From NCBI RefSeq assembly GCF_018613895.1, contig NZ_JAGGPH010000009.1:248001-312000 (forward strand): 64,000 nt of DNA, written 5' to 3'. Of the stretch, positions 24,758-33,740 are shown one piece after another. The position numbers and the translations under genes are program-made. The first letter of the stretch is position 1; each line of letters opens with the position of its first letter. The DNA is from Curtobacterium sp. ISL-83. GTDB lineage: Bacteria; Actinomycetota; Actinomycetes; Actinomycetales; Microbacteriaceae. The notes under the pieces are model-generated. The model saw only the letters and a program-made list of their open reading frames with translations. It did no database searches and had not been told where the DNA came from.

Positions 24758-25285
24758 TCAGACGTCGGCGACCAGCTCGCGCAGCCGGCGCAGTCCCGCC
24801 CGAGCCGCATCGTCAACGGGCGCCCACAGCACGACCACGTACTCGTCGTCGCCGTGTCGCCGGAGCTGCTCGAAGCCGAGTGCCAAGCGCCCGACGAGCG
24901 GGTTGTCGAACTCGGTCACCCCGCGTCGCTCCGGCACGGCGGACCGCGCGGCCCACTTCGTCGCGAACACCGGGCTCCGCGCCATCAGCTCGCCGAGCAG
25001 GTCGCGGAACCGGTCGTCCTCCTCGAAGCGCTCGACCGAGTCCCGGAGCATGCCCACGTTGCGCTCGGCCTGGAGGTCCCAGGAGCCGATCGAGTCCTCC
25101 ACGAAGGGGTTCAGGAAGGTGAACCGCGCGAGGTTCGTGCCGACCGTGAACGACGCCGTCACCGCGCCCGCCAGCCGGTTCGCCGCCACGACGTCGAGGT
25201 ACCGGTCCACCACCGCGGCGGGGCTCTCGAGCGCGGTCACGAACTCCTGCAGCGACAGCGTCGTCGCGTCGTCCCCGGGTTCCAT
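24758..25285 (-). CDS. Stand-alone MmyB-like ligand-binding domain protein lacking an HTH
   Basis: 175 residues that align by pattern with the C-terminal half of MmyB/MLTR regulators: LQEFVTALESPAAVVDRYLD, VVAANRLAGAV, NLARFTFLNP, WAARSAVPERRGVTEFDNP and DEYVVVLWAP. The usual XRE helix-turn-helix before it is missing; the upstream in-frame sequence is Pro/Gly-rich and not HTH-like. It may be a decayed regulator, or a ligand-binding partner for other regulators. The ATG at 25285 has no clear ribosome site; ATG starts upstream in the same frame overlap the divergent hydrolase region. Confidence 0.75.
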   Translation of the reverse strand: MEPGDDATTLSLQEFVTALESPAAVVDRYLDVVAANRLAGAVTASFTVGTNLARFTFLNPFVEDSIGSWDLQAERNVGMLRDSVERFEEDDRFRDLLGELMARSPVFATKWAARSAVPERRGVTEFDNPLVGRLALGFEQLRRHGDDEYVVVLWAPVDDAARAGLRRLRELVADV

Positions 25286-25541
25286 GCGGGCCACGGTACC
25301 GGTGGCGCCTTCGAGGAGTGGGTCCCCGGCAGGGACCCCGTCACCGTGCCCGCATCGGCCGGGCGTCTGGACAGGGTCGGATCGGCCCCCGGAGGCCACC
25401 GCCGCACCCCGATCCGGCCCGACCGGGGGAGCGGGCGGGGTCCCAGGGGGCATGACAGGGACACGCCCTGGTCGGTCGGGTCGCCCTACCGTTGCGACCG
25501 ACCCACCCGTACCCCCACCGATCACCCACGAGGAGACACCC

Positions 25542-26507
25542 GTGCCCACCGGCAACCCCAAGAACATCGCCCTCGAGCCCGCCGCCCAGGCGTTCGTCGA
25601 GGCCACCGCGAACCCGCCGTACCTGTACCAGCTCACTCCCGAGGAGGGCCGGAAGGCCGTCGACGGCGTGCAGGACGCACCCATCGACAAGCCCGAGATC
25701 GACGAGGAGTGGATCACCGTCGAGGGTGGTCCCACCGGCAGCGTCCCCGTCCGCATCGTCAAGCCGAAGGGCGCCACCGGCGTCCTGCCGGTCGTGCTCT
25801 ACACGCACGGCGCCGGCTGGGTCTTCGGCGACGCACACACCCACGACCGTCTGGTCCGGGACCTGGCCGTCGGGACCGGCGCAGCCGTCGTGTTCCCGGA
25901 GTACGACCGTGCGCCCGAGCACCAGTACCCGGTCCAGAACGAGCAGTCCTACGCCGTCGCGCAGTGGGTCGTCCAGCACGGTGCCGAGAAGGACCTCGAC
26001 GGTTCGCGCCTCGTCATCGCCGGCGACTCGGTCGGCGGCAACATGGCCACCGTCCTGACGATCATGGCGAAGGAGCGCGGGGACGTCACGTTCCGCGGGC
26101 AGGCGCTCTTCTACCCGGTCACAAACGCGGCCTTCGACACCGCGTCGTACCAGGAGTTCGCCGAGGGCTACTTCCTCGCCCTCGACGGCATGAAGTGGTT
26201 CTGGGACCAGTACACGACCGACGAGGCCGAGCGCGCCCAGATCACCGCGTCGCCGCTCCGTGCCACCGAGGAGCAGCTCGCCGGTCTCCCGCAGGCGCTC
26301 GTCATCACGGGCGAGGCCGACGTGCTCCGCGACGAGGGCGAGGCGTACGCGGCCAAGCTCCGCAGCGCCGGCGTCCCCGTCACGGCCGTCCGCTACCAGG
26401 GCGTCGTGCACGACTTCGTGATGGTCAACTCCCTGCACGACATGCCGCCGGCCAAGGCCGCGGTCGCGCAGGCGGTTGCCTTCCTGTCGGCGGCGCTCGC
26501 AGACTAG
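25542..26507 (+). CDS. Alpha/beta hydrolase (hormone-sensitive-lipase type esterase)
   Basis: 321 residues. Oxyanion-hole motif YTHGAGWVFGDAHTHDR (HGGGW-like) near residue 86, nucleophile elbow GDSVGGN near residue 163 (normally GDSAGGN), catalytic Asp in ITGEADVLRDEGE and His in GVVHDFVMVN. This is the HSL/bacterial esterase group IV pattern. Short-chain ester or lipid substrate is assumed from the family. GTG at 25542 is 6 nt after GAGGAG. Next gene (MFS) begins 24 nt later, so likely co-transcribed. Confidence 0.9.
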   Translation: MPTGNPKNIALEPAAQAFVEATANPPYLYQLTPEEGRKAVDGVQDAPIDKPEIDEEWITVEGGPTGSVPVRIVKPKGATGVLPVVLYTHGAGWVFGDAHTHDRLVRDLAVGTGAAVVFPEYDRAPEHQYPVQNEQSYAVAQWVVQHGAEKDLDGSRLVIAGDSVGGNMATVLTIMAKERGDVTFRGQALFYPVTNAAFDTASYQEFAEGYFLALDGMKWFWDQYTTDEAERAQITASPLRATEEQLAGLPQALVITGEADVLRDEGEAYAAKLRSAGVPVTAVRYQGVVHDFVMVNSLHDMPPAKAAVAQAVAFLSAALAD

Positions 26508-26531
26508 CCGCACCCGGACGGGAGGCGTGAG

Positions 26532-28127
26532 ATGACGACGACACCCCCGCAGACGACCGCTCCGCGTGGCGGCGCGCTCGCGCCGCTCGCGATCCCCGTG
26601 TTCCGTGCCCTGTGGCTCGCGGTGCTCGTCAGCAACATCGGCAGCTGGATGCAGACCGTCGGTGCGCAGTGGCTGCTCGTCGACGAGCACGCTCCGGCCG
26701 TGGTCATCGCGCTCGTGCAGACCGCGTCGAGCCTGCCCGTCCTGCTCATCGGCATCCCCGCCGGCGTCATCGGCGAGTTCGTGGACCGTCGTCGGCTGCT
26801 CATCGGGGTCCAGGCGTTCCAGGTCGTCGTCGGGGTCGCACTCACCGTGCTCACCGCGACCGGCGCGATGACCCCCGCGCTGCTGCTGACGGTCACGTTC
26901 CTGCTCGGTGCCGCGTCGGCGCTGCAGTTGCCCGCCTACCAGGCGCTCGTGCCGGAGATCGTCCCGCGCGCCGCGATCACCGACGCGTCGGCGTTGAGCT
27001 CCGTCGGGGTGAACATCGCCCGCGCGATCGGGCCTGCGCTCGCCGGCATCGTCATCGCGCAGCTCGGCGTGCCGTTCGTCTTCGCCGCGAACGCCGTGTC
27101 CTTCGCGCTCTTCCTGGTCGTCCTCGTCGGGTGGCGCGGCTACCAGCGACCCGAGACGCGGGCGGAACCGTTCCTCGACGCCACCCGCGCAGGCCTCCGC
27201 TACGTGCTGCACGCAGGCGTCGTCCGGCGGCTGCTCGTCCAGCTCGCCGTGTTCATGGTCCCGGCGAACGCGCTCTGGGCGCTCCTGCCGATCCTCGCCT
27301 CCGGTCCCCTCGGGCTGTCGTCCGGCGGCTACGGGCTGCTGCTCGCCGCGGTCGGCATCGGGTCGGTCGGTGGCGCCTTCGTGATGCCCGCCGTCCGCGC
27401 CCGGCTCGGCACGGGTGGGACCGTCGCGGTCGCCTCCGCCGTGTTCGGTGTCTCGAACGTGGTCGTCGCGCTCGTCCCGGTGCTGCCCGTCGTCCTCGTG
27501 GCGCTCGTCCTGGGCGGTGTCGCGTGGATCGGTGTCGTCACGACGCTCAACGGCACGGTGCAGGCCTTCTTGCCGGCCTGGGTCCGGTCGCGCGGGCTCG
27601 CCGTCTACCAGCTCGTGCTCTTCGGCGGCACGGCGATCGGGGCGGCCCTCGCCGGCGCGATCGCGACCGCCGTCGGTGTCGTGCCCGTCCTGGCCGTCGC
27701 CGGGGTGATCACCGGACTGAGTGCGCTGCTCGTCGTCGCCTGGCGGTTCCCGGTCCTGACCGACCGGCAGCGTGCGGCCGTGCCGATGCCGCTCGGTGAC
27801 GTGACCGTGCTGCCCGCCGAGACGACGGGGACCGGGGAGACGCTCGTGCTCGTGCACTGGACGGTCCCGGAGGCTTCGGTGGAGGCCTTCCGGGAGCGTG
27901 CCGCGGAGCTCGGACGGAGCCGTCGGCGGACCGGAGCACGCGACTGGAACCTGTACCGCGACCTCGGGTCCGGGCCGGAGGCCTGGGTGGAGGCGTTCCG
28001 AGTCGGCTCGTGGCAGGAGCACCTGGCGCAGCACGAGGTCCGGCAGACCGGGGACGACGCCCGGACGCTCGAGGCGGTGCACGCCGTCGTGGGGGAGCCG
28101 CGGGTCGAGCACCTCGTCGCTGACTGA
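26532..28127 (+). CDS. MFS transporter with C-terminal ABM-like domain (DHA3/EntS family)
   Basis: 531 residues. N-terminal 12-TM exporter of the MFS_3/EntS family: FRALWLAVLVSNIGSWMQTV is its TM1 signature, with DASALSSVGVNIARAIGPAL in TM5. Residues from about 415 hold a soluble extension (GETLVLVHWTVPEASVEAFR, RDWNLYRDLG, WQEHLAQHEVRQTGDD) typical for PF05977 proteins and resembling an antibiotic-biosynthesis-monooxygenase fold. Family members export siderophores or drugs. Substrate unknown. ATG with GGGAGG 5 nt upstream; likely in an operon with the hydrolase. Confidence 0.9.
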   Translation: MTTTPPQTTAPRGGALAPLAIPVFRALWLAVLVSNIGSWMQTVGAQWLLVDEHAPAVVIALVQTASSLPVLLIGIPAGVIGEFVDRRRLLIGVQAFQVVVGVALTVLTATGAMTPALLLTVTFLLGAASALQLPAYQALVPEIVPRAAITDASALSSVGVNIARAIGPALAGIVIAQLGVPFVFAANAVSFALFLVVLVGWRGYQRPETRAEPFLDATRAGLRYVLHAGVVRRLLVQLAVFMVPANALWALLPILASGPLGLSSGGYGLLLAAVGIGSVGGAFVMPAVRARLGTGGTVAVASAVFGVSNVVVALVPVLPVVLVALVLGGVAWIGVVTTLNGTVQAFLPAWVRSRGLAVYQLVLFGGTAIGAALAGAIATAVGVVPVLAVAGVITGLSALLVVAWRFPVLTDRQRAAVPMPLGDVTVLPAETTGTGETLVLVHWTVPEASVEAFRERAAELGRSRRRTGARDWNLYRDLGSGPEAWVEAFRVGSWQEHLAQHEVRQTGDDARTLEAVHAVVGEPRVEHLVAD

Positions 28128-28202
28128 GCTCTGCCGCTCCCGGGCACGGGCGGTTCGTCGGCGGTGCGTCGGTGGCGCAGCGACTTCGTCCGGTGGTCGC
28201 CG

Positions 28203-28529
28203 TCAGCACCCGGTCGTCGTGAGCGTGACCTCCGTCACCGTCTCGTTCGTCACGGTCGCCTTCTGCGGGCAGAGCTTCGCGGCACGGACGGTGACCCGGC
28301 CGATCGGGACGCCCGCGAACCGTGCGCTGCCGCCCGGGTACACGCGCTGGTGCTCGGAGAGCTTTCCGGTCGAGGCGGCGAACACCTGCACCTCGTACGG
28401 GCCGTTCGCCGCGTTCGCGGACACGGCGACGGTGATCTGACCGGTCGGGTCCTGCGCACCGCACCCGCTCACGGCGAGGACGGTGACGGCGGTGAGGACG
28501 AGCGAGGGCAGGACACGACGGCGGAACAC
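28203..28529 (-). CDS. Small lipoprotein of unknown function
   Basis: 108 residues from GTG at 28529, leaderless in appearance (TAGCGT, then 7 nt). Signal peptide FRRRVLPSLVLTAVTVLAVSGC with a lipobox VSGC. The mature part resembles a small beta-sandwich (QITVAVSANAANGPYEVQVF) with two further cysteines at LCPQ and the C-terminus. No domain recognised. It lies just downstream of the response-regulator stop on the same strand, so it might be a tail member of that operon, although its own promoter is likely. Confidence 0.7.
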   Translation of the reverse strand: MFRRRVLPSLVLTAVTVLAVSGCGAQDPTGQITVAVSANAANGPYEVQVFAASTGKLSEHQRVYPGGSARFAGVPIGRVTVRAAKLCPQKATVTNETVTEVTLTTTGC

Positions 28530-28539
28530 GACGACAACG

Positions 28540-29220
28540 CTACGCCGGTCCGAGCAGCCAACCGTTGTCGGCGGCCACACGGAGCGCTTCCGTCGCGTTC
28601 CGCGCGGACGTCTTGCCGATCGCGGATGACAAGTGGTTGCGGACCGTCCCCTCGGACAGGTGCAGGGCACCCGCCACGCCCGCGACCGTCGGGGCGGTCC
28701 GGAAGGCGATCAGGACGTCCGTCTCGCGAGGCGTCAGGGGAGAGGGACCGGCCGCGAGCGATTCGGCCGCGAGGACGGGATCGACGACCCGGAAGCCGTT
28801 CGCCACCCGCCGGACCGCATCGGCGAGCTGTTCCGCCGGGGTGTCCTTCACGACGAAGCCGCGTGCGCCTGCCTCCAGCGCCCGACGCAGGTACCCGGGC
28901 CGCCCGAACGTCGTCACGATGAGGGATCGGCATGCGGGCAGGGACCGTGCGAGCTCGGCCGCGGCGGTGAGGCCGTCGGTGCCCGGCATCTCGACGTCGA
29001 GCAGCGCGACGTCGGCTCGGGAGGAGCGGGCCGCTTCGAGGACCAGGTCACCCCGATCGACCTGCGCGACGACGTCGATGTCCCGTTCGAGCGAGAGGAG
29101 CGAGGCGAGGGCGCCACGGACCAGGGCCTGGTCGTCCGCGATGAGCACCCGGATCACCGACGGTTCCGCTGCGGTGTCCGAGGGGCTTCCGGGGCCGTTC
29201 GCGTCACGGGCGTTCGTCAT
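28540..29220 (-). CDS. Response regulator, NarL/LuxR (DesR-like) family
   Basis: 226 residues. Receiver domain with IRVLIADDQALVRGAL, phosphorylatable Asp in ADVALLDVEMPGTDG near residue 78 and Lys in GFVVKDTPAEQL. The C-terminal GerE helix-turn-helix (LTPRETDVLIAFRTA, VAGALHLSEGTVRNHLSSAI) binds DNA. Partner of the preceding kinase, whose gene overlaps by 4 nt. Last of four coupled genes; a likely binding site lies at 32370-32399 upstream of the operon. Confidence 0.93.
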   Translation of the reverse strand: MTNARDANGPGSPSDTAAEPSVIRVLIADDQALVRGALASLLSLERDIDVVAQVDRGDLVLEAARSSRADVALLDVEMPGTDGLTAAAELARSLPACRSLIVTTFGRPGYLRRALEAGARGFVVKDTPAEQLADAVRRVANGFRVVDPVLAAESLAAGPSPLTPRETDVLIAFRTAPTVAGVAGALHLSEGTVRNHLSSAIGKTSARNATEALRVAADNGWLLGPA

Positions 29221-30578
29221 CGGGGCCGCCGTTCGACGTGCAGCAGGAACCCGCCGAGTGCACTCGTCCCCGTGGTGAGGCGCGCCCCGACGGCGTCGGC
29301 GCGCTCGTGGAGACCGCGCAGGCCGTTCCCCGCGGTGGGGACCGCCTGGTCGGAGGAACCGGTGCCGTCGTCCTCGATGGTCAACGCCGACCGTGTCATC
29401 GTCACCCGCACGCGGCTCGCTGCTGCGTGCCGGAGGACGTTGGTGATCCCTTCACGGAGGACCCACGCGAACAGGCTCCGGACGTCGTCAGCGGCGGCAT
29501 CACCGTCGGTGGGCAAGGTGGCCTGGACGCCCGCGGCGTCGAGTGCCGACCGCGCGGAGACGAGTTCGGCCGCCAGATCGGCCTCACGGTAGCCGCTCAC
29601 GGCACGACGGAGCCCCTGGAGTGCATCGCGGGCGAGCCGCTCGACGTCCTGCATCTCGGTCTTCGCGCGGCCGGGGTCGGCATCGACGAGACGCGATGCG
29701 AGTTCGGACTTCATCGCGACGACGGTCAGGGAGTGTCCGAGCACGTCGTGCAGGTCGCGGGAGAACCGCATCCGCTCCTCGACCACGGCGAGGCGGGTGA
29801 TCTCGTCCTGCGCGACGCCCAGCCGGTCCTCGGCTTCCCGCTGGCGTCCGAAGAACAGCATCGACGCGCCGACCGAGATCGCGACGACCGGCGCGAACAG
29901 GATCCCGATGCCGCCGGCTTCACCCCAGCCGATCGCCGCGGCCACCACCAGCTCGGCGAGCACGATGACGACCATCACGACGAACGAGACCCACCGGCGT
30001 GCCGCGATGAACCCGGACAACGCGACGAGCAACAACCACGACCAGACGGCGGCGGGGCCGACGACCACGAGCAGCAGCCCTGCCCAGACGACGAGCGCCG
30101 AGAGGACGACCAACCGGCCCGGGATGCCCCGGCGCCACATGAGCTCCGGGCCGAACAGGTAGCCGGCGTAGAAGACGGCCAGGGCGAGGGTCGAGAGGAG
30201 GTGGGCGTCGAGCGACCGCCCGTCGGTCCACACCGCGATCAGCAACAGGGTCTGCCAGAGCAGGCCGAAGGTCGCCCCCGTGTACCAGCGTCGGCGCGCG
30301 ATGGCGATCTCGGCCGCATCGGCGCCGGGAGGGACCGCCCAGGGGAACGACGGCGGGGACACCTCGGGACCTCGCGACGCCCGGCGGGCGGAGCGGGTCT
30401 CGGCGGTCTCGGCGGTCATGGTGTTCTCGGTGTTCTCGGTGTTCTCGGTGTTCTCGGTGCTCTCGGTGCTTGCAACGGTCTTCGCGGTCTGAGCGGTCTC
30501 AGGGGTCTCAGGGGTCACAGCGGCGTCGGCGGGCTGCCCGACGTCGGACATCGGTGCCAGCGTATGGCCGACGGTCAC
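29217..30578 (-). CDS. Membrane histidine kinase, DesK-like (HisKA_3)
   Basis: About 453 residues. Four to five transmembrane segments after an N-terminal low-complexity tail; phospho-acceptor His in RMRFSRDLHDVLGHSLTVVA; C-terminal HATPase with LREGITNVLRHAAAS and GNGLRGLHERADAVGARL. DesK-type kinases sense membrane state or membrane-active compounds. GTG at 30578 overlaps the permease TGA; an ATG at 30551 is the alternative. The N-tail holds four or five Glu-Asn-Thr units encoded by a 9-bp tandem repeat at 30421-30465. Functions with the NarL-type regulator. Confidence 0.93.
   Translation of the reverse strand: MTVGHTLAPMSDVGQPADAAVTPETPETAQTAKTVASTESTENTENTENTENTMTAETAETRSARRASRGPEVSPPSFPWAVPPGADAAEIAIARRRWYTGATFGLLWQTLLLIAVWTDGRSLDAHLLSTLALAVFYAGYLFGPELMWRRGIPGRLVVLSALVVWAGLLLVVVGPAAVWSWLLLVALSGFIAARRWVSFVVMVVIVLAELVVAAAIGWGEAGGIGILFAPVVAISVGASMLFFGRQREAEDRLGVAQDEITRLAVVEERMRFSRDLHDVLGHSLTVVAMKSELASRLVDADPGRAKTEMQDVERLARDALQGLRRAVSGYREADLAAELVSARSALDAAGVQATLPTDGDAAADDVRSLFAWVLREGITNVLRHAAASRVRVTMTRSALTIEDDGTGSSDQAVPTAGNGLRGLHERADAVGARLTTGTSALGGFLLHVERRPR
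30421..30465 (-). repeat. 9-bp coding tandem repeat in the kinase N-tail
   Basis: Five units of GTGTTCTCG (last GTGCTCTCG) on the plus strand, encoding repeated Thr-Glu-Asn on the minus strand. Copy-number change would keep the frame. Confidence 0.85.
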
Positions 30579-31378
30579 TGCCGGGCAGCGTCACGCCGGT
30601 ACCGCCAGATGATCACGACCGCCAGCAGCACCGCCCAACCGGTCAGCACCAGGGCCGGTTCGAGCATGCCCGCCGTGCCGGTCGCACCCGCACCCATCTG
30701 ACCCATCCGGTTGAGCCAGTACGACGGCAGCAGGTGGGCAACGTTCCCCATCCAGGCGGGCATCACCGAGAGCGGGACCCACAGGCCGCCGAGGATCGCG
30801 AGGCCCATGAAGACGACCATGAACAGTGGCTGCGCGAACGCCGGCTTGGCGAACTGCCCGATCAGGATCGCGATGAGTGCGAACGGCACGACGCCGCACC
30901 AGATGCCGACGCCGGCGGCGAGCCACCGCACGGGATCCAGGGACGCCCCCATGCCGATCGTGGCCACCAGGACCGTGACGACGATGGACATGCCGGCGAA
31001 CGCCATCGCCGCGATGACCTTCGACACCATGAACGCCCATCCGGACAGCGGGGTCACGCGGAGCTGTCGGTTCCAGCCGAGCGAGCGCTCGTTGACGATC
31101 GCGAACGCCTGGCTGAGCGCGGCCATCATCGCGCCGTACGAGGCCATCTGCAGCGTCGTGACCACCAGGTACTGCAGCCCGGTGCCCGGGTCCCGCTGGC
31201 TGCCGAAGGCCGCACCGAACACCAGGAGCATGACGACGGGAACCGCGAAGGTGAAGACCATCGCCCGGACGTTGCGGAGCTGCCGGCCCGTTTCGAGGAG
31301 CACGTACCGCAACGGCAAGTGCCCTCGGGTGACGGTCGCGGGTCGGCGGACGGTGAGGGCTGCTGGCGAGGCGCTCAT
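30575..31378 (-). CDS. ABC-2 type transporter permease
   Basis: 267 residues with six hydrophobic segments: FTFAVPVVMLLVFGAAFGS, QMASYGAMMAALSQAFAI, AGMSIVVTVLVATIGMGA and ILGGLWVPLSVMPAWMGNV, the last with the conserved PxSxMP-like loop of ABC-2 permeases. Pairs with the ATPase gene it overlaps by 4 nt. Together with the DesK-like kinase this arrangement resembles LnrJK-LnrLMN-like resistance modules for membrane-active antibiotics; that analogy is inference. Confidence 0.9.
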   Translation of the reverse strand: MSASPAALTVRRPATVTRGHLPLRYVLLETGRQLRNVRAMVFTFAVPVVMLLVFGAAFGSQRDPGTGLQYLVVTTLQMASYGAMMAALSQAFAIVNERSLGWNRQLRVTPLSGWAFMVSKVIAAMAFAGMSIVVTVLVATIGMGASLDPVRWLAAGVGIWCGVVPFALIAILIGQFAKPAFAQPLFMVVFMGLAILGGLWVPLSVMPAWMGNVAHLLPSYWLNRMGQMGAGATGTAGMLEPALVLTGWAVLLAVVIIWRYRRDAARQ

Positions 31379-32325
31379 GCGCGGGCTCCGATGGGGTCGG
31401 TGTGGGTTGTCGTGGGTGAGGTGGTCGAGCCCGGCGCGGCGCTCGTGAGGGCGAGGAACGCGTCGTCCATGGTCGAGGCGACCACCTGGATGTCGTGCGC
31501 CTGCGGGAACGCGGTGAGGAGCGCCCTGAGCGTGTCGTCACTCTGGTCGGTGCGGAGCGTGACGGAGCCGTGTCTGGCCTCCAGTCCGACGACGCCCGGG
31601 AGCCCGCGCAGGGCGACGTGCGCGTCTGGACCGATGCCGGAGCAGCGCACCGTCCGGGTCGACGCGATCGCCTTGATCTCGGCGGGGGTGCCGTCGGCGA
31701 CCACGCGACCAGCCCGGAGGATGACGATCCGGTCCGCGAAGGTGTCGGCTTCGTCGAGGTAGTGGGTCGCGAACACCACCGTCCGGCCCGTGTCGGTGAA
31801 CTCACGCATCGACGACCAGAAGGTGTGCCGCGCTTCGACGTCCATCGCGGCGGTGGGTTCGTCGAGCACGAGGAGGTCCGGGTCGGACACCACGGCGACG
31901 GCGAACCGCGCGCGCTGCAGCTGCCCACCGGACAGCTTGCTCACCCGACGGTTCGCGATCTCCGTGCAGCGCGCTCGGCGCAGTGCTTCGTCGACGGACA
32001 TCGGGGCGCGGTGCGCTGCGCCGACGAGCGCGACCGCGCCACGCACGGTCATGTCGGGCAACAGGGCGCCACCCTGCAACATGGCACCCACGCGCCCTTC
32101 GACGATGGACGAACGGGGATCCGCGCCGAACAGCGCCGCCGTGCCCGACGTCGGGGTGGAGAGCCCGAGTGCGAGGTCGACCGTGGTGGTCTTCCCGGCA
32201 CCGTTCGGACCGAGGAGCGCGACGACTTCGCCCCGGTGGATCGTCAAGTCGATGCCGTCCACCGCGGTCACCGGACCGAAGCGCTTGCGGAGGCCGTGGA
32301 GTTCGATCACGGGGGTGTCGGTCAT
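31375..32325 (-). CDS. ABC transporter ATPase, drug/lipid export type
   Basis: 316 residues. Walker A GPNGAGKTT near residue 36, signature LSGGQLQRARFA near residue 136, Walker B DLLVLDEPTAAMD, H-loop VVFATHYLDEAD, and a C-terminal DUF4162-like regulatory segment (VALRGLPGVVGLEARHGSVTL). Start at ATG 32325 rather than upstream Arg-rich codons; GATGCT lies 6 nt before it, suggesting a leaderless transcript. First gene of a four-gene coupled operon with permease, kinase and regulator. Confidence 0.93.
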   Translation of the reverse strand: MTDTPVIELHGLRKRFGPVTAVDGIDLTIHRGEVVALLGPNGAGKTTTVDLALGLSTPTSGTAALFGADPRSSIVEGRVGAMLQGGALLPDMTVRGAVALVGAAHRAPMSVDEALRRARCTEIANRRVSKLSGGQLQRARFAVAVVSDPDLLVLDEPTAAMDVEARHTFWSSMREFTDTGRTVVFATHYLDEADTFADRIVILRAGRVVADGTPAEIKAIASTRTVRCSGIGPDAHVALRGLPGVVGLEARHGSVTLRTDQSDDTLRALLTAFPQAHDIQVVASTMDDAFLALTSAAPGSTTSPTTTHTDPIGARA

Positions 32326-32369
32326 GGGTCCAGCATCCCGGGGCCGGCGGTGGCGCACCTCGGCCCGAC

Positions 32370-32399
32370 GTCACGGATGCGCCGTGACAGATGTCACGG
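32370..32399. promoter_or_regulatory. Three alternating GTCACGG/CCGTGAC half-sites upstream of the ABC/two-component operon
   Basis: GTCACGG (32370-32376), CCGTGAC (32382-32388) and GTCACGG (32393-32399) form two overlapping dyads; the second, CCGTGACA-GA-TGTCACGG, is 18 bp and perfect apart from its 2-nt centre. They lie 45-74 nt upstream of the ATPase ATG, where an activator would bind. Likely site of the operon's own NarL-type regulator. Confidence 0.65.
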
Positions 32400-32537
32400 T
32401 GGACAGCGTTCCCGATGCCGGGTAGCGGACCGGACGGCCTCGGGCCAGCCCTGGGAGGGGAATGACCCGCCGACTGGGGCCACGAGTCCACCCTTCTGGG
32501 GACAGGCGTGATGTGGTCGCAGCGTTAGCGTGGACGC

Positions 32538-33740
32538 ATGCACCACGAACTCGCCGCGACGACCGTCACCGGTGCCGAACGGCCCGTCGCCGCCCGGCGC
32601 GCGGCGCTGCTCGCGGCGCTCGAGGTCGACAACGGCGTGCCCGAGGAACGCTTCGAACGGATCACGCGCATCGCTCGTGAGGCCTTCGGCGTCAGCGGCG
32701 CGTTCCTGAACCTGCTGGGGGAGTCGACCTTGACCATCAAATCGCAGCAGGGCGTCGACCAGTTCGACGCGGTCATGCCGCTCGAGGACACCTTCTGCGG
32801 CCGCAGCCTCGCTGAACCCGGCCCGGTCGTCGTCCCCGACGCACGTGAGGACCTCCGCTTCGCCGACCTGCCGGCGGTCACCGGTGAGCCGAACACCCGC
32901 TTCTACGCGGGCGTGCCGCTGCGCGTCGGCGAGGACGCGGTGAAGGTCGGGACGCTCTGCCTGACCGATCAAGAACCCCGCATCATCGACCCGGACGACC
33001 TCGCGCTGCTCACCGAACTCGGCGTGTGGGCCGAGCGTGAGCTCGCCGCCGGCGCGGACGAGGATCGCCTCCGATCGGTGCTCGCCGGCCTCCAGCCGGG
33101 TGACCTCGCGGTCGCGGGGTACCGGGTCAGCGGCATGTCCCGCCCGCACGGCGTGGTGTCCGGGGACTTCCACGACTGGCACGTCGCGGACGGCGACCTG
33201 TACGTGACCGTCGCCGACGTGATGGGCAAGGGCATGTCCGCCGGGCTCCTCGCGGCCAACATCCGCGGCGCGCTGCTCGCCCGCGGGACGGAGCACCCGG
33301 ACCGGGCCGTGGCGGCGCTCGACGCCCAGGTCGCGCCGGACCTCAGTCGCGCCGAGTCCTTCTCGACGCTGTTCCACGCCCGCATCCACCCCGAGAGCGG
33401 GCGGGTCGACTACACCGACGCGGGCCACGGGCTCGTGCTGCAGCTGCACACGGACGGCACGGAGACCATCCACCGGTCGCTCGACCTGCCGATCGGCCTG
33501 CACCCCGCGGGGATCGCACGGGCCTCGGGGTCGCTCCTGCTCGAACCGGGCGACACCCTGATCATCGTCAGCGACGGCGCGCTCGAGCTGTGGGACTCGA
33601 CGCTGGCGTCGCTCTCGCGGCTCGGCGGGGTCTACCGCGGGTCACCCGACATCGAGACGTTCCTGCAGCGCGTGCGGGCCCGTGCTGCCGAGCACGACCC
33701 GGGGGACGACCTGACGGTCGTCGTCGTCGCGCGGGACTGA
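32538..33740 (+). CDS. GAF-domain PP2C/SpoIIE-type serine phosphatase
   Basis: 400 residues. A GAF domain occupies about residues 35-170 (FLNLLGESTLTIKSQQGVDQ, FYAGVPLRVGEDAVKVGTLC). A SpoIIE/RsbU phosphatase domain follows: VVSGDFHDWHVADGDLYVTV, VADVMGKGMSAGLLAANIRG, FHARIHPESGRVDYTDAGHG and PGDDLTVVVVARD with the metal-binding Asp. Such proteins dephosphorylate anti-sigma-factor antagonists. No partner kinase or antagonist is adjacent. ATG 6 nt after TAGCGT: leaderless. Confidence 0.93.
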   Translation: MHHELAATTVTGAERPVAARRAALLAALEVDNGVPEERFERITRIAREAFGVSGAFLNLLGESTLTIKSQQGVDQFDAVMPLEDTFCGRSLAEPGPVVVPDAREDLRFADLPAVTGEPNTRFYAGVPLRVGEDAVKVGTLCLTDQEPRIIDPDDLALLTELGVWAERELAAGADEDRLRSVLAGLQPGDLAVAGYRVSGMSRPHGVVSGDFHDWHVADGDLYVTVADVMGKGMSAGLLAANIRGALLARGTEHPDRAVAALDAQVAPDLSRAESFSTLFHARIHPESGRVDYTDAGHGLVLQLHTDGTETIHRSLDLPIGLHPAGIARASGSLLLEPGDTLIIVSDGALELWDSTLASLSRLGGVYRGSPDIETFLQRVRARAAEHDPGDDLTVVVVARD

